A stretch of DNA of 64,000 nucleotides from Enterobacter mori (GCF_025244905.1 NZ_CP104285.1:248001-312000), one strand, 5' to 3'. Shown: positions 31,796-46,461, counted from the first letter of the stretch. Notes: a model not told the origin generated them from the letters alone. A program made the numbers and translations.

Positions 31796-33891
31796 TGAAA
31801 AGAACCTATCTCTACAGCATGCTGGCGCTGTGCGTAAGCGCTGCCTGCCATGCGGAAACGTATCCGGCGCCCATTGGACCGTCGCAATCAGACTTCGGCG
31901 GCGTCGGTTTACTGCAAACCCCTACCGCGCGTATGGCACGCGAGGGGGAGATCAGCCTCAACTATCGCGATAACGACCAGTATCGCTACTACTCCGCCTC
32001 GGTACAGCTGTTCCCGTGGCTTGAAACCACGCTGCGCTATACGGACGTGCGAACGAAACAGTACAGCAGCGTCGACGCGTTCTCCGGCGATCAGACCTAT
32101 AAGGACAAAGCCTTCGACGTCAAGCTGCGCCTGTGGGAAGAGAGCTACTGGATGCCGCAGGTCTCCGTGGGTGCAAAAGATATCGGCGGGACCGGCCTGT
32201 TTGATGCGGAATATATCGTGGCCAGCAAAGCCTGGGGACCGTTTGATTTCTCGCTCGGTCTTGGCTGGGGGTATCTCGGCACCAGCGGTAACGTGAAAAA
32301 CCCGTTTTGTACCTACAGCGATAAATACTGCTACCGCGATAACAGCTACCAGAAAGCGGGCTCCATCAACGGGGACCAGATGTTCCATGGTCCGGCGTCG
32401 CTGTTTGGCGGTGTAGAGTATCAAACGCCCTGGCAGCCATTACGCCTGAAGCTGGAGTATGAAGGGAATGACTACTCGCAGGACTTCGCCGGGAAAATTG
32501 AGCAGAAGAGCAAGTTTAACGTCGGCGCCATTTACCGCGTCACCGATTGGGCCGACGTTAACCTCAGCTACGAGCGTGGCAATACCGTGATGTTTGGCTT
32601 CACGCTGCGCACCAACTTTAACGATATGCGTCCGCACTATAACGACAATGCGCGGCCTGCGTATCAGCCGGAGCCGCAGGATGCGATCCTCCAGCACTCC
32701 GTGGTCGCCAATCAGCTGACGTTACTGAAATACAATGCCGGTCTGGCCGATCCGAAAATCCAGACCAAGGGCGACACGCTGTACGTCACCGGCGAGCAGG
32801 TGAAATACCGCGACTCGCGCGAAGGGATCGAGCGCGCCAACCGGATCGTTATGAACGATCTGCCGGAGGGGATCCGCACGATCCGCGTGACGGAAAACCG
32901 CCTCAACCTGCCGCAGGTGACGACCGAAACGGACGTCGCCAGCCTCAAGCGCCATCTGGAAGGTGAACCGCTCGGGCATGAAACCGAGCTGGTGCAAAAA
33001 CGCGTTGAGCCCGTGGTGCCAGACACCACGGAGCAGGGCTGGTATATCGATAAATCGCGCTTTGATTTCCATATCGATCCGGTACTGAACCAGTCCGTCG
33101 GCGGGCCGGAAAACTTCTACATGTATCAGCTGGGTGCGATGGCGACGGCGGATCTGTGGGTCACCGACCACCTGCTGACCACCGGCAGCCTGTTCGGCAA
33201 CATTGCGAACAACTACGACAAGTTTAACTACACGAACCCGCCGAACGACTCAAAGCTGCCGCGCGTGCGTACCCGCGTGCGTGAGTATGTTCAGAACAAC
33301 GCTTACGTGAACAACCTGCAGGCCAACTACTTCCAGTACTTCGGCAACGGCTTCTACGGCCAGGTGTACGGCGGGTATCTGGAAACCATGTTCGGCGGTG
33401 CGGGGGCAGAGGTGCTGTACCGTCCTGTTGACAGCAACTGGGCGTTTGGGATTGACGCTAACTACGTCAAACAGCGTGACTGGCGCAGCGCGCAGGACAT
33501 GATGAAGTTCACCGACTACAGCGTCAAAACCGGCCACCTGACCGCCTACTGGACGCCTTCGTTCGCGCAGGACGTGCTGGTGAAAGCCAGCGTCGGCCAG
33601 TATCTGGCGGGTGATAAGGGCGGTACGCTGGATATCTCCAAACACTTCGACAGCGGCGTCGTGGTGGGCGGCTATGCCACCATCACCAACGTTTCGCCGG
33701 ACGAATACGGGGAAGGGGACTTCACCAAAGGGGTCTATGTGTCGATTCCGCTGGATCTGTTCTCGTCAGGGCCAACCCGCAGCCGTGCGGCAGTGGGCTG
33801 GACGCCGCTGACGCGTGACGGCGGCCAGCAGCTTGGACGTAAGTTCCAGCTGTATGATATGACCAGCGATAAGAATATTAACTTCCGCTGA
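31795..33891 (+). CDS. yjbH: YjbH, outer-membrane exopolysaccharide secretion protein
   Basis: 698 residues, the same length as E. coli YjbH. A signal peptide ([20 protein letters not shown]) precedes a large beta-rich protein of the YjbH/GfcD family. Alternating aromatic and polar strands through residues about 30-270 and 430-690 are those of an outer-membrane barrel, predicted for this family as two barrels in one chain. It ends in an aromatic residue (NINFR, Phe one before last). Last gene of yjbEFGH; a repeat pair begins two bases after its stop. Confidence 0.93.
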   Translation: MKRTYLYSMLALCVSAACHAETYPAPIGPSQSDFGGVGLLQTPTARMAREGEISLNYRDNDQYRYYSASVQLFPWLETTLRYTDVRTKQYSSVDAFSGDQTYKDKAFDVKLRLWEESYWMPQVSVGAKDIGGTGLFDAEYIVASKAWGPFDFSLGLGWGYLGTSGNVKNPFCTYSDKYCYRDNSYQKAGSINGDQMFHGPASLFGGVEYQTPWQPLRLKLEYEGNDYSQDFAGKIEQKSKFNVGAIYRVTDWADVNLSYERGNTVMFGFTLRTNFNDMRPHYNDNARPAYQPEPQDAILQHSVVANQLTLLKYNAGLADPKIQTKGDTLYVTGEQVKYRDSREGIERANRIVMNDLPEGIRTIRVTENRLNLPQVTTETDVASLKRHLEGEPLGHETELVQKRVEPVVPDTTEQGWYIDKSRFDFHIDPVLNQSVGGPENFYMYQLGAMATADLWVTDHLLTTGSLFGNIANNYDKFNYTNPPNDSKLPRVRTRVREYVQNNAYVNNLQANYFQYFGNGFYGQVYGGYLETMFGGAGAEVLYRPVDSNWAFGIDANYVKQRDWRSAQDMMKFTDYSVKTGHLTAYWTPSFAQDVLVKASVGQYLAGDKGGTLDISKHFDSGVVVGGYATITNVSPDEYGEGDFTKGVYVSIPLDLFSSGPTRSRAAVGWTPLTRDGGQQLGRKFQLYDMTSDKNINFR

Positions 33892-33893
33892 TG

Positions 33894-33975
33894 CCCCTCA
33901 CCCTAACCCTCTCCCCAAAGGGGAGAGGGGATGGTTTGCTCCCTCTCCCTTTCAGGGAGAGGGCCGGGGTGAGGG
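33894..33975. repeat. Inverted pair of REP-like repeats after yjbH
   Basis: A reverse copy (33894-33930) and a forward copy (33939-33975) of the GGTGAGGG family, 8 bases apart. This is the same head-to-head arrangement as between aceA and aceK. It begins two bases after the yjbH stop and may stabilise the 3' end of the yjbEFGH message. Confidence 0.85.
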
Positions 33976-34074
33976 TATTGCACTCCGGAACGTATAAAAC
34001 ATAAACAAAAAATATAGATCCCAGTCACATTTTTGCGTTATACAGGAACCTCGCCCTGGAGAATGAGGTGCTGT

Positions 34075-34485
34075 ATGACATCCCTGACTCGCCCGCGCGT
34101 TGAGTTCATCTCAACGATACTCCAGACCGTGCTGAACCTCGGTCTGCTGAGCCTTGGCCTGATCCTGGTCGTCTTTCTCGGCAAAGAGACGGTGCATCTG
34201 GCGGATGTGCTATTTGCCCCTGAGCAAACCAGCAAATATGCGCTGGTGGAAGGCCTGGTGGTCTACTTTCTCTACTTTGAATTTATCGCCCTGATTGTGA
34301 AGTACTTCCAGTCCGGCTTTCACTTCCCGCTGCGCTATTTTGTCTACATTGGCATCACCGCCATTGTGCGGCTGATCATCGTCGATCATAAATCCCCCCT
34401 CGACGTGCTGATCTACTCGGCGGCGATCCTGCTGCTGGTGATCACCCTCTGGCTGTGTAACTCGAAGCGGCTGAAACGGGAATAA
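34075..34485 (+). CDS. psiE: Phosphate-starvation-inducible protein PsiE
   Basis: A 136-residue inner-membrane protein with four predicted helices (about 10-35, 58-78, 84-104 and 110-130), almost identical to E. coli PsiE. The ATG at 34075 gives the family start [11 protein letters not shown]; a GAGG site lies nearby, and an in-frame codon at 34033 is not needed. In E. coli it is induced by PhoB and repressed by CRP; the upstream sequence cagtcacatttttgcgttat could be a degenerate Pho box. Its function is unknown. Its stop codon lies in the U tract of the malG terminator on the other strand. Confidence 0.95.
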   Translation: MTSLTRPRVEFISTILQTVLNLGLLSLGLILVVFLGKETVHLADVLFAPEQTSKYALVEGLVVYFLYFEFIALIVKYFQSGFHFPLRYFVYIGITAIVRLIIVDHKSPLDVLIYSAAILLLVITLWLCNSKRLKRE

Positions 34486-34511
34486 AAAAATGGCGGCCCG
34501 GAGGCCGCCTA
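34484..34511 (-). terminator. malEFG terminator
   Basis: On the minus strand AGGCGGCC pairs with GGCCGCC across tccg, followed by a run of seven T. The T run overlaps the psiE stop codon on the other strand. Confidence 0.88.
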
Positions 34512-34581
34512 ACAACAGTCACAAGTTGGGTCAATACAATACGTCTAAAGTTGAGGGTTGCAGTGGCATAACAGATGAAAC

Positions 34582-35472
34582 TTAACCTTTCACGCCGCCC
34601 GCCGTCAGGCCATTCACCAGCCAGCGCTGGGCCAGCAGGAACACCACGGTAATCGGGATGGCGGACAGTACGGCCGCCGCGGCAAAATCGCCCCACAGGT
34701 AGTTTTGCGGGTTGAGGTATTGCTGCATACCTACGGCCAGGGTGTAGCTGTTCACATCGCGCAGTAACAGTGAGGCGACCGGTACTTCGGTGATCGCCGC
34801 GATAAACGACAGGATAAACACCACCGCCAGAATCGGCACGGACAGCGGCAGCAGCACCAGACGGAACGCCTGCCACGGGGTAGCGCCATCCAGCGACGCC
34901 GCCTCTTCCAGCGAGCCGTCGATGGTTTCGAAATAGCCTTTAATGGTCCACACGTGCAGGGCAATACCGCCGAGATAGGCAAAGATCACGCCGCCGTGGG
35001 TATTCAGACCGATAAACGGCACGTACTGGCCCAGACGGTCAAACAGGGCATACAACGCCACCAGCGACAGCACGGCCGGGAACATCTGGAAAATCAGCAT
35101 CCCTTTCAGCAGCGTCGCTTTGCCCGGGAAACGCATGCGGGCGAAGGCGTAAGCACAGGTGGTGGAGAGCGTCACGATGCCGATCGCGGTGATGGTCGCA
35201 ACCTTCACCGAGTTCCACAGCCACAGCAGCACCGGGAACGGCGGCGGCGTGACGCGGCCATCCGCGTGTTCAACGCTGAAGCCCAGCGCGAGCTTCCAGT
35301 GCTCCCAGGAGATTTCATCCGGGATCAGGCTCCCTGTCGCGAAGTTACCCGAACGCAGGGAGATGGCGATAACCATCAACAGCGGGAACATGATCGCCGC
35401 GATGAAAATCAGCAGGCCTAAGTGCGTCGCGAGGAGGCGCAGTTTCTGAGATTTGGGTTGGACCATAGACAT
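34582..35472 (-). CDS. malG: Maltose ABC transporter permease MalG
   Basis: A 296-residue inner-membrane subunit of the MalFGK2 maltose/maltodextrin importer, with six membrane helices. The EAA loop that docks into MalK is visible as [19 protein letters not shown] (about 190-208), and the C-terminus ends in the family's [10 protein letters not shown]. Length equals E. coli MalG. It starts 14 bases after malF and is the last gene of malEFG. In E. coli xylE follows; here psiE comes next, in the opposite direction. Confidence 0.98.
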   Translation of the reverse strand: MSMVQPKSQKLRLLATHLGLLIFIAAIMFPLLMVIAISLRSGNFATGSLIPDEISWEHWKLALGFSVEHADGRVTPPPFPVLLWLWNSVKVATITAIGIVTLSTTCAYAFARMRFPGKATLLKGMLIFQMFPAVLSLVALYALFDRLGQYVPFIGLNTHGGVIFAYLGGIALHVWTIKGYFETIDGSLEEAASLDGATPWQAFRLVLLPLSVPILAVVFILSFIAAITEVPVASLLLRDVNSYTLAVGMQQYLNPQNYLWGDFAAAAVLSAIPITVVFLLAQRWLVNGLTAGGVKG

Positions 35473-35486
35473 AATCAGTGCCCTCC

Positions 35487-37031
35487 TTAGTCGAATTTCA
35501 TACGTGTGGCTTTCAGGTTCACAATCGCCAGTGCGCCTACCAGCAGGAAGATCAGGGTGGCAATTGCCGCCGCCAGGCCGAAGTCCTGACCGCCGCCACC
35601 TTCGAAGGCGATGCGGTAGGTGTAGCTCACGAGCAGGTCGGTATAGCCTGCTGGCGTAGTCGTACCGAGTCGGTCCGGGCCACCGTTGGTCAACAGCTGA
35701 ATCAGCACGAAGTTGTTAAAGTTAAAGGCGAAGCTGGCAATCATCAGCGGCGTCAGCGGCTTAATGAGCAGCGGCAGCGTAATCTTGAAGAAGTTCTGGA
35801 ACGGGCCCGCGCCGTCCATTGCCGAGGCTTCGTACAGATCGTCCGGAATAGCCTTCAGCAGGCCCATGCACAGGATCATCATGTACGGATAACCGAGCCA
35901 GGTGTTCACGATGATAATCATCGAGCGGGCGGTGGTTGGGTCGCTGAACCAGGCCGGTTTGATACCGAACAGCGCGCTCAGCATCATGTTGATTTCACCG
36001 AAGCTCTGGTTAAACAGCCCTTTGAAAATCAGAATTGAGATAAACGACGGTACGGCGTACGGCAGAATCAACAGCACGCGGTAAATCGCTTTGCCCTTCA
36101 GGGATTCCCACTGGACGAGGCAGGCCAGTATCATGCCGACGGCTACGGTGAGGACCACGGTCAGGACCGAGAAAACGACCGTCCAGACGAAGATGGCGAA
36201 GAACGGTTTCTGAATGCCTTCGTCGGTAAACACGCGGGTAAAGTTGTCCCAGCCGATGGTGACGGTATAGCCCGGGCTGAGCTTGTCATCACCCCATTTT
36301 CCATCGGCAGTAATGGACTGATAGAAACCAATGTCATTATTCGGGCGATACTTCACGCCGCTCTGATTGTTGGTCAGGGTGCCGTCATCGGCAAGTGTGT
36401 ACAGCGGCTGCGTGCCGGAGAACTGGCGCAGCGAGCTCATGGTCACTTTGCTTTCGTCAGGCAGCACGGCTGTGATCTGGGTCAGCGCCTGACGGTTTTG
36501 CGTAATCACGCGCAGGTTGGCACGTTCACCTTCCGGCAGGGCCGCAGCCTCTTTTAAGGTCAGCTTTTGCTCGCCACCAAATTTGAACGCGTCGGAGATA
36601 TAGTTTTTGCCGCTCTCTCCGTCAGTGAGTGCTAACTTCCACTCGTCACCCGCAGGATACAGGCCGAAGTTAAAGGTCTTACCTGCCTGATAAGAACGAT
36701 CCAGAAGCACCTGCGTTGCGCGTTCCTGCGCGAGCTGGTTAGTGCTGCTGTAGTTGGTGAACGCAATGGCGATGGTGCAGATCAGCGGGAAGAGAACAAA
36801 CAGCCCCATCCCGGCCACGCCAGGGTAGACATAGCGCCAGGCGTAGGCTTTACGGTTGGCGAAAATATACAGGCCAGCAGAGCTTAAAATCAGCGTCATG
36901 ATGGCAAACAGATATTCCCCTTGTACGTACATTAAAACAACAAGGTAACCCACCAGCAGACACAGCAGACCTATCACTGACCACTTCAGTGCGTCGCTTT
37001 GCCACCAGTGCTTCTTTTTAATGACATCCAT
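35487..37031 (-). CDS. malF: Maltose ABC transporter permease MalF
   Basis: A 514-residue inner-membrane subunit of the maltose importer, identical in length to E. coli MalF. Three N-terminal helices (within 1-95) are followed by the large periplasmic P2 loop (about 95-275) that contacts the binding protein, then five more helices. The EAA loop is [20 protein letters not shown] (about 400-419). It is separated from malE by 121 bases holding a REP pair, which in E. coli lowers expression of malFG relative to malE. Confidence 0.98.
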   Translation of the reverse strand: MDVIKKKHWWQSDALKWSVIGLLCLLVGYLVVLMYVQGEYLFAIMTLILSSAGLYIFANRKAYAWRYVYPGVAGMGLFVLFPLICTIAIAFTNYSSTNQLAQERATQVLLDRSYQAGKTFNFGLYPAGDEWKLALTDGESGKNYISDAFKFGGEQKLTLKEAAALPEGERANLRVITQNRQALTQITAVLPDESKVTMSSLRQFSGTQPLYTLADDGTLTNNQSGVKYRPNNDIGFYQSITADGKWGDDKLSPGYTVTIGWDNFTRVFTDEGIQKPFFAIFVWTVVFSVLTVVLTVAVGMILACLVQWESLKGKAIYRVLLILPYAVPSFISILIFKGLFNQSFGEINMMLSALFGIKPAWFSDPTTARSMIIIVNTWLGYPYMMILCMGLLKAIPDDLYEASAMDGAGPFQNFFKITLPLLIKPLTPLMIASFAFNFNNFVLIQLLTNGGPDRLGTTTPAGYTDLLVSYTYRIAFEGGGGQDFGLAAAIATLIFLLVGALAIVNLKATRMKFD

Positions 37032-37064
37032 GGGGTTCTTCCTCTACAACGGTGGAAACTTATC

Positions 37065-37145
37065 GTCAGGTGGCGCTGCGCTTACCTGACCTACGGATCG
37101 TGCCGTAGTCGTAGGGCGGGTAAGCGCACGCGCCACCCGCCGTTT
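37065..37145. repeat. REP/BIME element between malE and malF
   Basis: Two palindromic units: gtcaggtggcgctgcgctta followed by cctgacctacgg, and a second reading cgtagggcgggtaagcgcac then gccacccgccg. Position matches the well-known malE-malF REP of E. coli, which halts 3' exonucleases and stabilises the malE message. Confidence 0.85.
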
Positions 37146-37152
37146 TTCAGAC

Positions 37153-38715
<1,563 letters not shown>

Positions 38716-39825
38716 ATGGCGAGCGTACAGCTGCGTAATGTAACGAAAGCCTGGGGCGACGTAGTGGTGTCTAAAGACATCAATCTGGACATCACTGAAG
38801 GCGAGTTCGTGGTGTTTGTTGGCCCATCAGGCTGTGGTAAATCTACTCTGCTGCGTATGATTGCCGGTCTTGAAACCATCACCAGCGGGGATCTGCTGAT
38901 CGGTGATACCCGCATGAACGATATCCCGCCTGCCGAACGCGGCGTCGGTATGGTGTTCCAGTCTTATGCGCTTTATCCCCACCTTTCCGTTGCGGAAAAC
39001 ATGTCCTTTGGCCTGAAGCTGGCTGGCGCGAAGAAAGACGTCATCAACCAGCGCGTGACGCAGGTAGCGGAAGTGCTGCAGCTGGCTCACCTGCTGGAGC
39101 GTAAGCCGAAAGCACTTTCCGGCGGTCAGCGTCAGCGTGTGGCAATCGGCCGTACGCTGGTGGCAGAGCCGCGCGTGTTCCTGCTTGATGAACCTCTCTC
39201 AAACCTGGATGCCGCCCTGCGCGTCCAGATGCGTATCGAAATCTCCCGTCTGCACAAGCGTCTTGGCCGCACGATGATTTACGTCACCCACGATCAGGTC
39301 GAAGCGATGACCCTGGCGGACAAAATCGTGGTGCTGGATGCCGGCCGCGTGGCGCAGGTGGGCAAACCGCTGGAGCTCTATCACTACCCGGCAGACCGCT
39401 TTGTTGCGGGCTTTATTGGCTCGCCAAAGATGAACTTCCTGCCCGTGAAAGTGACCGCGACAGCCATTGAACAGGTACAGGTGGAGCTGCCAAACCGTCA
39501 GCAGGTCTGGTTGCCGGTCGACAGCGCCAACGTACAGGTTGGGGCAAACATGTCCCTGGGTATCCGCCCTGAGCATTTACTGCCGAGCCACATCGCCGAT
39601 GTGACGCTTGAAGGTGTGGTTCAGGTCGTCGAACAGCTTGGTCACGAAACACAGATTCATATCCAGATCCCCGCCATCCGTCAGAACCTGGTCTACCGCC
39701 AGAATGACGTGGTGTTGGTAGAAGAGGGTGCCACATTCGCTATCGGTTTGCCGCCAGAGCGTTGCCATCTGTTCCGTGAGGATGGCACTGCATGTCGTCG
39801 GCTGCACAAAGAGCCAGGCGTTTAA
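38716..39825 (+). CDS. malK: Maltose transporter ATP-binding subunit MalK
   Basis: A 369-residue ABC ATPase energising maltose uptake. Motifs: Walker [10 protein letters not shown] (36-44), signature LSGGQRQR (about 134-141), Walker [13 protein letters not shown] (about 153-164) and switch His in YVTHDQ (about 192). The C-terminal regulatory domain (about 240-369) contains the SLGIRPEHL segment. In E. coli it binds MalT in the absence of substrate, and unphosphorylated EIIA-Glc inhibits it. GGGAGAAGGG precedes the ATG. First gene of malK-lamB-malM. Confidence 0.98.
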   Translation: MASVQLRNVTKAWGDVVVSKDINLDITEGEFVVFVGPSGCGKSTLLRMIAGLETITSGDLLIGDTRMNDIPPAERGVGMVFQSYALYPHLSVAENMSFGLKLAGAKKDVINQRVTQVAEVLQLAHLLERKPKALSGGQRQRVAIGRTLVAEPRVFLLDEPLSNLDAALRVQMRIEISRLHKRLGRTMIYVTHDQVEAMTLADKIVVLDAGRVAQVGKPLELYHYPADRFVAGFIGSPKMNFLPVKVTATAIEQVQVELPNRQQVWLPVDSANVQVGANMSLGIRPEHLLPSHIADVTLEGVVQVVEQLGHETQIHIQIPAIRQNLVYRQNDVVLVEEGATFAIGLPPERCHLFREDGTACRRLHKEPGV

Positions 39826-41181
<1,356 letters not shown>

Positions 41182-41210
41182 TTCGCAAGACCTGACGTAA
41201 TGACCTAAAA

Positions 41211-41230
41211 AGAGGGGCGCAAGCCCCTCT
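41211..41230 (+). other. Hairpin between lamB and malM
   Basis: agaggggc pairs perfectly with gcccctct across loop gcaa. No T run follows, so it is more likely a processing or stability element, or an attenuator of malM, than a full terminator. Confidence 0.7.
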
Positions 41231-41295
41231 CTCCTTAGGGTGCTGCGCGCTATTGCCTGGCCACCGCAGTGCTCACGCTATCAGAGGTAATAACA

Positions 41296-42234
41296 ATGAA
41301 AATGAAGAAAAGTCTCGTCGCGCTGTGCCTCTCTGCGGGGCTGCTGGCCTGTGCTCCGGCTGTCACCTTTGCAGACGTCAATTTTGTTCCGCAAAATACC
41401 AGTGCTGCGCCAGCGATTCCGGCGGCGGCACTCCAGCAACTGGTGTGGACGCCAGTTGATCAATCAAAAGTACAAACCACTCAGCTTTCTGCCGGTGGTC
41501 AATCCCTGAACGTGCCTGGTATCAGCGGTCCGGTTGCGGCTTTTAGCGTGCCCGCCAATATTGGCGAACTGACCCTGACGCTGACCAGCGAAGTGAACAA
41601 GCAAACCAGCGTATTCGCGCCTAACGTGCTGATCCTCGATCAAAACATGACGCCATCAGCCTACTTCCCGAGCGACTATTTTAGCTATCAGGAACCGGGT
41701 GTAATGAGCGCTGACCGACTGGAAGGCGTGATGCGCCTGACGCCAGCGCTGGGACAGCAGAAGATTTACGTCCTGGTATTCACGACAGAAAAAGATTTGC
41801 AGAAGACGACAAAGCTGGTTGACCCGGCGAAAGCCTATGCGAAAGGCACCGGAAACTCTGTCCCGGATATTCCGGACCCACTTGCTCGTCATACCACAGA
41901 TGGTCTGGTCAAACTGAAAGTCTCTACCAACAGTGCGTCAAGCGTACTCGTCGGCCCACTGTTCGGCTCATCCGGCCCGGGTCCTGTGACGGTAGGAAAC
42001 ACCGCAGCACCAGTCTATGCCGCACCTGCTGCTGCATCGGCCCCTGCTCCAGCACCAGCGAAGCCATCTGAGCCGGTACTGAACGACACCGAAGCGTACT
42101 TCAACAATGCCATTAAGCAGGCAGTGAAGCGCGGCGATGTCGACAAAGCACTGAAGCTGCTTGATGAGGCCGAACGTTTAGGTTCAACCACTGCCCGTTC
42201 CACCTTTATCAGCAGTGTAAAAGGCAAGGGGTAA
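41296..42234 (+). CDS. malM: Maltose operon periplasmic protein MalM
   Basis: 312 residues with a signal peptide (MKMKKSLVALCLSAGLLACA onwards). The mature part has a beta-rich domain (about 30-220), an Ala/Pro-rich linker (about 240-262) and a helical C-terminal segment (DKALKLLDEAERLGSTTARS). The hydrophobic region contains LLACAP, so lipid attachment cannot be excluded, though E. coli MalM is periplasmic. Its function is unknown. The ATG at 41296 is the family start. Last gene of the malK operon, ending at a strong terminator. Confidence 0.95.
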   Translation: MKMKKSLVALCLSAGLLACAPAVTFADVNFVPQNTSAAPAIPAAALQQLVWTPVDQSKVQTTQLSAGGQSLNVPGISGPVAAFSVPANIGELTLTLTSEVNKQTSVFAPNVLILDQNMTPSAYFPSDYFSYQEPGVMSADRLEGVMRLTPALGQQKIYVLVFTTEKDLQKTTKLVDPAKAYAKGTGNSVPDIPDPLARHTTDGLVKLKVSTNSASSVLVGPLFGSSGPGPVTVGNTAAPVYAAPAAASAPAPAPAKPSEPVLNDTEAYFNNAIKQAVKRGDVDKALKLLDEAERLGSTTARSTFISSVKGKG

Positions 42235-42268
42235 CCGTTTCCCCACAGTGCTGATTTGTTAGTAGTTT

Positions 42269-42297
42269 AGTGCGCCTGAGTGGGCGCACTTTTTTTG
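42269..42297 (+). terminator. malK-lamB-malM operon terminator
   Basis: agtgcgcc pairs with ggcgcact, followed by a run of eight T, 34 bases after the malM stop. Confidence 0.93.
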
Positions 42298-42414
42298 GTT
42301 CTCATCGCGCTGTTGCGCCATTGTTGCGATAGTGATCGCTAAATAACGTTTGACCGCCCTCAATCCGCGTTTCTGCGATACAATGCCATTACGTTATGTA
42401 TCGGAGAGTCTGGC

Positions 42415-42912
42415 ATGTCACACCCCGCGCTTACGCAACTGCGTGCGCTGCGCTATTTCGACCAAATACCTGCGCTTGACCCGGAGCAACTGGACTGGTT
42501 GCTGCTGGAAGATTCCATGACGAAACGTTTTGAGCAACAGGGCAAAACGGTCACGGTGACGATGATTCAGGAAGGGTTTGTCTCTGCCGATGACATCGCC
42601 AGCGAGCTGCCGCTGCTGCCGAAAGAAGATCGCTACTGGCTGCGTGAAATTTTACTGTGTGCTGACGGCGAGCCGTGGCTTGCCGGGCGAACGGTGGTGC
42701 CTGAATCTACCCTTTCCGGGCCAGAACTTGCCCTGCAACGATTGGGGAAAACGCCACTGGGGCGTTACCTTTTCACCTCGTCTGAACTAACCCGAGATTT
42801 TATTGAGATTGGCCGTGATGCCGACCTGTGGGGGCGTCGTTCCCGCCTTCGTCTGAGTGGTAAACCGTTAATATTGACGGAGCTTTTTTTACCGGCATCG
42901 CCGTTGTACTGA
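42415..42912 (+). CDS. ubiC: Chorismate lyase
   Basis: A 165-residue cytoplasmic enzyme converting chorismate to 4-hydroxybenzoate and pyruvate, the first step of ubiquinone synthesis. Active-site residues are visible: Arg in YWLREILLC (residue 77 with Met counted) and Glu in LTELFLP (residue 156). Length equals E. coli UbiC. It is followed after 12 bases by ubiA, which uses its product. E. coli has yjbI between malM and ubiC; nothing of it is seen here. Confidence 0.98.
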   Translation: MSHPALTQLRALRYFDQIPALDPEQLDWLLLEDSMTKRFEQQGKTVTVTMIQEGFVSADDIASELPLLPKEDRYWLREILLCADGEPWLAGRTVVPESTLSGPELALQRLGKTPLGRYLFTSSELTRDFIEIGRDADLWGRRSRLRLSGKPLILTELFLPASPLY

Positions 42913-42924
42913 GAGGAAGACAAA

Positions 42925-43794
42925 ATGGAGTGGAGCCTGACGCAAAATAAGCTGCTGGCCTATCACCGCTTAATGCGAACGGATAAACCGATTGGCGCGT
43001 TGCTGCTGCTGTGGCCAACGTTATGGGCGCTGTGGGTGGCGACGCCGGGCGTGCCGCCGCTGTGGATCCTGGCGGTGTTTGTTGCCGGTGTCTGGCTGAT
43101 GCGTGCTGCAGGCTGTGTAGTAAACGACTATGCAGACCGGAAATTTGACGGACATGTAAAGCGAACGGCTAATCGCCCGCTGCCCAGCGGCCAGGTGACG
43201 GAAAAAGAGGCGCGCACGCTGTTTGTGGTGCTGGTGCTGCTCTCCTTCATGCTGGTGCTGACGCTTAACACCATGACGATCCTGCTGTCTGTCGCCGCGC
43301 TGGCGCTGGCCTGGGTCTACCCGTTTATGAAGCGCTACACCCATCTGCCGCAGGTGGTGCTGGGCGCGGCATTTGGTTGGTCGATTCCGATGGCGTTTGC
43401 CGCGGTTAGCGAGTCTGTCCCGCTCAGCTGCTGGCTGATGTTCCTGGCGAATATTCTTTGGGCCGTGGCGTACGATACGCAGTACGCGATGGTCGACCGC
43501 GATGATGATCTCAAGATTGGCATCAAGTCGACGGCGATCCTGTTTGGCCGTCAGGACAAACTGATTATCGGCATATTGCAGGTGGCGGTGCTGGCGCTGA
43601 TGGTGGCGATTGGTCGCCTGAACGGCCTGAACTGGGAATTTTACTGGTCCGTGCTGGTGGCGGGACTGCTGTTTGCGTATCAGCAGAAGCTGATTGCGAA
43701 GCGCGAGCGTGAAGCCTGCTTTAAAGCGTTTTTAAATAATAACTACGTCGGTCTGGTGCTGTTCCTGGGCCTGGCGATGAGCTATTTTGGCTGA
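42925..43794 (+). CDS. ubiA: 4-Hydroxybenzoate octaprenyltransferase
   Basis: A 289-residue inner-membrane prenyltransferase attaching the octaprenyl chain to 4-hydroxybenzoate. About eight or nine membrane helices are predicted. The two Mg-diphosphate binding motifs are present: NDYADRKFD (about 68-76) and [12 protein letters not shown] (about 184-195). GAGGAAGA gives a good ribosome binding site. It forms an operon with ubiC and converges on plsB across a REP pair that probably ends both transcripts. Confidence 0.98.
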   Translation: MEWSLTQNKLLAYHRLMRTDKPIGALLLLWPTLWALWVATPGVPPLWILAVFVAGVWLMRAAGCVVNDYADRKFDGHVKRTANRPLPSGQVTEKEARTLFVVLVLLSFMLVLTLNTMTILLSVAALALAWVYPFMKRYTHLPQVVLGAAFGWSIPMAFAAVSESVPLSCWLMFLANILWAVAYDTQYAMVDRDDDLKIGIKSTAILFGRQDKLIIGILQVAVLALMVAIGRLNGLNWEFYWSVLVAGLLFAYQQKLIAKREREACFKAFLNNNYVGLVLFLGLAMSYFG

Positions 43795-43796
43795 AA

Positions 43797-43883
43797 AAAA
43801 GCCCGGTGGCGCTGACGCCTACCGGGCCTACATATGTGCTGGATCGTAGGCCGGGTAAGGCGATGCCGCCACCCGGCTTTTTT
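43797..43883. repeat. REP/BIME element between ubiA and plsB
   Basis: Facing units gcccggtggcgctgacgcct followed by accgggcctac, and gtaggccgggtaaggcgatg followed by ccgccacccggc. A-rich sequence is on the left and TTTTTT on the right. The outer arms (gcccggtggc and gccacccggc) pair and could terminate transcription from both sides. Confidence 0.85.
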
Positions 43884-43886
43884 ACA

Positions 43887-46307
43887 TCACTCGTCCTGCG
43901 TCGCGCTTTCAATCGTTAGACGTACATCTGAGGTAATCAGCTCGGCCAGCATCTGGTAAATCTTCATCGTCTCTTCCGGTTCGGCATCGCCCGTATCGCT
44001 GATAAACCCTTCATCACGCAGCGTCAGCACCAGTGAGCTGAATACCGCTTTGTCGAAGAACTCCGGTGCGTTAATGCCGTGCAGAACAGACAGGCGCTGT
44101 GCCAGCGTCCGGCTCTCTTTTTCCAGCGTACCACGGTTGATCGACGGGTTCGCGCTGAGCAGCCAGAAGGTGATGGCGTAGCGCTGCAGCGTTTCACGCG
44201 CACCGGCGGCCAGCAGCTGCAGGGTGCGGGAGCGGGACGGGTTGATATGCAGCTCGTCATTATTCAGGGTAATCAGCCCCTGACGACGCATCTCTTCCGT
44301 CATTTTATCCAGTTCTACCGCCAGCTCATCTTTACTCCAGCGCAGGAACAGCTCCGCTTTCAGCATCGGGTAGATAGCTTCAAGATGGCGCAACAGTTCC
44401 TGACGCGAAATGCGGCGATGCTGGGTAATAATGGCCGCCATCAGCGACGGCAACATCAGCATATGCGTGATGTTGTTGCGGTAGTACGTCATCAGCACCG
44501 CCTGCTCGCGCGGGAGGATGATGATGTCACCGATGGTGTCTTTTTCGACTTCGAACTTATTCATCTGCAGCGCGTGGTCGATAAGCTCGCTCGCGGTAGC
44601 AGAAGGCACAGTCGAATCAACCGAATACGGCACGTTGCGCATAATGTTCAGGTAGCAATCAAGCTGCTCGGTCAACTGCTCACGGGTGAGTGAGCGCTGG
44701 CGAGAGGCCAGAAGCGCGGTACAGCACAGGTTCATGGCGTTCGCCGCACCTGCGTTGTTAATGCGCACCATCAGCTCTGCAGCAATACCGTTCACCGTAG
44801 GCGTCAGCCACGCCGGACGTACCGCTTCGATAGGGTCGATAGACTCGCGCCACTCCGGGACATGGTTGTTCAGATACGTCATCAGCGGCATCGGTTCGCC
44901 AAAGTTCACGTAGCCCTGGCCAAGATTGCGCAGCTTGCTCAGGCCGCGCAGCATCTGCGGCAGGCTCTCTTTCTCTTTGGTCGCACCGCGCAGCTCTTTG
45001 GCGTAAGTGCCCACTTCCATGACGTGTTCATAGCCAATGTAGATCGGCACCAGCGTGATCGGACGCGTGCCGCCGCGCAGCATCGCCTGGATGGTCATCG
45101 ATAGCGTGCCGGTTTTCGGATCGAGCAGACGCCCTGTACGGGAACGACCGCCCTCCACGAAGTACTCGACGGAATAGCCGCGGCTGAACAGCTCGCCGAG
45201 ATATTCACGGAACACCGTGGAATAGAGCTTGTTACCCTTAAAGGTACGGCGAATAAAGAACGCACCCAGACGGCGGAAGATCGGGCCTGCTGGCCAGAAG
45301 TTCAGGTTGATACCCGCCGCAATGTGCGGTGGCACCAGCCCCTGGTGATACAACACATAGGAGAGCAGCAGGTAGTCCATGTGGCTGCGGTGGCAGGGCA
45401 CATAAACAATTTCATGACCGTCGTGGGCCAGCTGGCGTACGCGCTCTGCGTTGTGGACGTTAATGCCCTGATAGAGACGGTTCCAGGTGAAACTCAGGAT
45501 ACGGTCAGAGAGGCGAATCATCTCGTAGGAGAAGTTCGCCGCGATCTCTTCCATCAGCGCAATGGCGTTCTGCTGTGCTTTCTCGTGGGAAATCTTCTTG
45601 CTGCGTGCTTCGTCTTCAACTGCGCGGGCAATCGCTTTGGAGGCCAGCAGCTTGTTGAAAAGATCCTGACGCGCCGGGAGACGAGGCCCAACGGCAGCCA
45701 GACGCTGGCGTGCGAAGTGCATACGCGCTACGCGTGCCAGTTTTTGCGCGATGATCTTGTCGGTGCCGTGCTCGTCCGCCATACGACGCAGCGAAACGGA
45801 AGGGGAGAAGCGCACAAAGCTGTCGCGTCCCAGCCAGGAGACCGCGAAGAACTTCTGGATGCCGTTGAGCATACGCAGCGGCGGATTCTCTTCGCCTTTT
45901 TCGCGGCCCGGACGGCGACCAAACATCACTGAGACCGGCACCATCTGCACATCCAGATCAGGATTGCTGCGGTGCAGGTCGAGATAGTCATGGAACAGCT
46001 TGATGGACTCTTCTTTCGGCGTGTAATAGGTAAACACGCGCGGCCCGCCGTGGATAAACACGTAGCGCGGCAGCAGAGTGCCATCAACTTCAAGCGGTTC
46101 AAGTGGGTCAGGTAAATCATGCGCCAGACATTGGGCGCGAAGCGTCAGCAGGTCTGCCTTCGAGTTATAAGGCAAAACATACATAATAGGGCGCGACGTA
46201 TCGAGCCCTAATTCCAGCGCAGGTTCTGCTGGGATAGACTTACTTTTTACCAGGACGCTTAATGGTAAATTAAGTAATTTGTAGTAAATTCGTGGCCAGC
46301 CGGACAT
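43887..46307 (-). CDS. plsB: Glycerol-3-phosphate acyltransferase
   Basis: An 806-residue inner-membrane-associated enzyme that acylates glycerol 3-phosphate at position 1, the first step of phospholipid synthesis. The acyltransferase block I motif HRSHMD (HX4D, about 304-309), block [13 protein letters not shown], block [16 protein letters not shown] and block [10 protein letters not shown] are all present. I chose the ATG at 46307 (family start [15 protein letters not shown]) over the in-frame codon at 46370. It is divergent from dgkA across 154 bases. Confidence 0.97.
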   Translation of the reverse strand: MSGWPRIYYKLLNLPLSVLVKSKSIPAEPALELGLDTSRPIMYVLPYNSKADLLTLRAQCLAHDLPDPLEPLEVDGTLLPRYVFIHGGPRVFTYYTPKEESIKLFHDYLDLHRSNPDLDVQMVPVSVMFGRRPGREKGEENPPLRMLNGIQKFFAVSWLGRDSFVRFSPSVSLRRMADEHGTDKIIAQKLARVARMHFARQRLAAVGPRLPARQDLFNKLLASKAIARAVEDEARSKKISHEKAQQNAIALMEEIAANFSYEMIRLSDRILSFTWNRLYQGINVHNAERVRQLAHDGHEIVYVPCHRSHMDYLLLSYVLYHQGLVPPHIAAGINLNFWPAGPIFRRLGAFFIRRTFKGNKLYSTVFREYLGELFSRGYSVEYFVEGGRSRTGRLLDPKTGTLSMTIQAMLRGGTRPITLVPIYIGYEHVMEVGTYAKELRGATKEKESLPQMLRGLSKLRNLGQGYVNFGEPMPLMTYLNNHVPEWRESIDPIEAVRPAWLTPTVNGIAAELMVRINNAGAANAMNLCCTALLASRQRSLTREQLTEQLDCYLNIMRNVPYSVDSTVPSATASELIDHALQMNKFEVEKDTIGDIIILPREQAVLMTYYRNNITHMLMLPSLMAAIITQHRRISRQELLRHLEAIYPMLKAELFLRWSKDELAVELDKMTEEMRRQGLITLNNDELHINPSRSRTLQLLAAGARETLQRYAITFWLLSANPSINRGTLEKESRTLAQRLSVLHGINAPEFFDKAVFSSLVLTLRDEGFISDTGDAEPEETMKIYQMLAELITSDVRLTIESATQDE

Positions 46308-46383
46308 AAACGATGTAAAGCCTCTGGTTAATAATGCAATTGCGGCGCAAGGATAACAGAAAGCGCGCAAAATTTCTGTTGTT

Positions 46384-46436
46384 ACCCGTCATACTTCAGG
46401 CTGCAGCAAAACGCGCTGCGCTCACAGTTACTGACG
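46384..46436. repeat. Possible remnant of a dispersed intergenic repeat
   Basis: cccgtcatacttcaggctgc, then a short GC-rich part and cacagttactgac, resembles a family of dispersed enterobacterial repeats (cccgtcatacttcaa... type) recalled from other genomes. Only one copy is in the window, so I cannot confirm it here. Confidence 0.3.
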
Positions 46437-46461
46437 CTTTTTCCAATAAAAGGTTCTTTTA

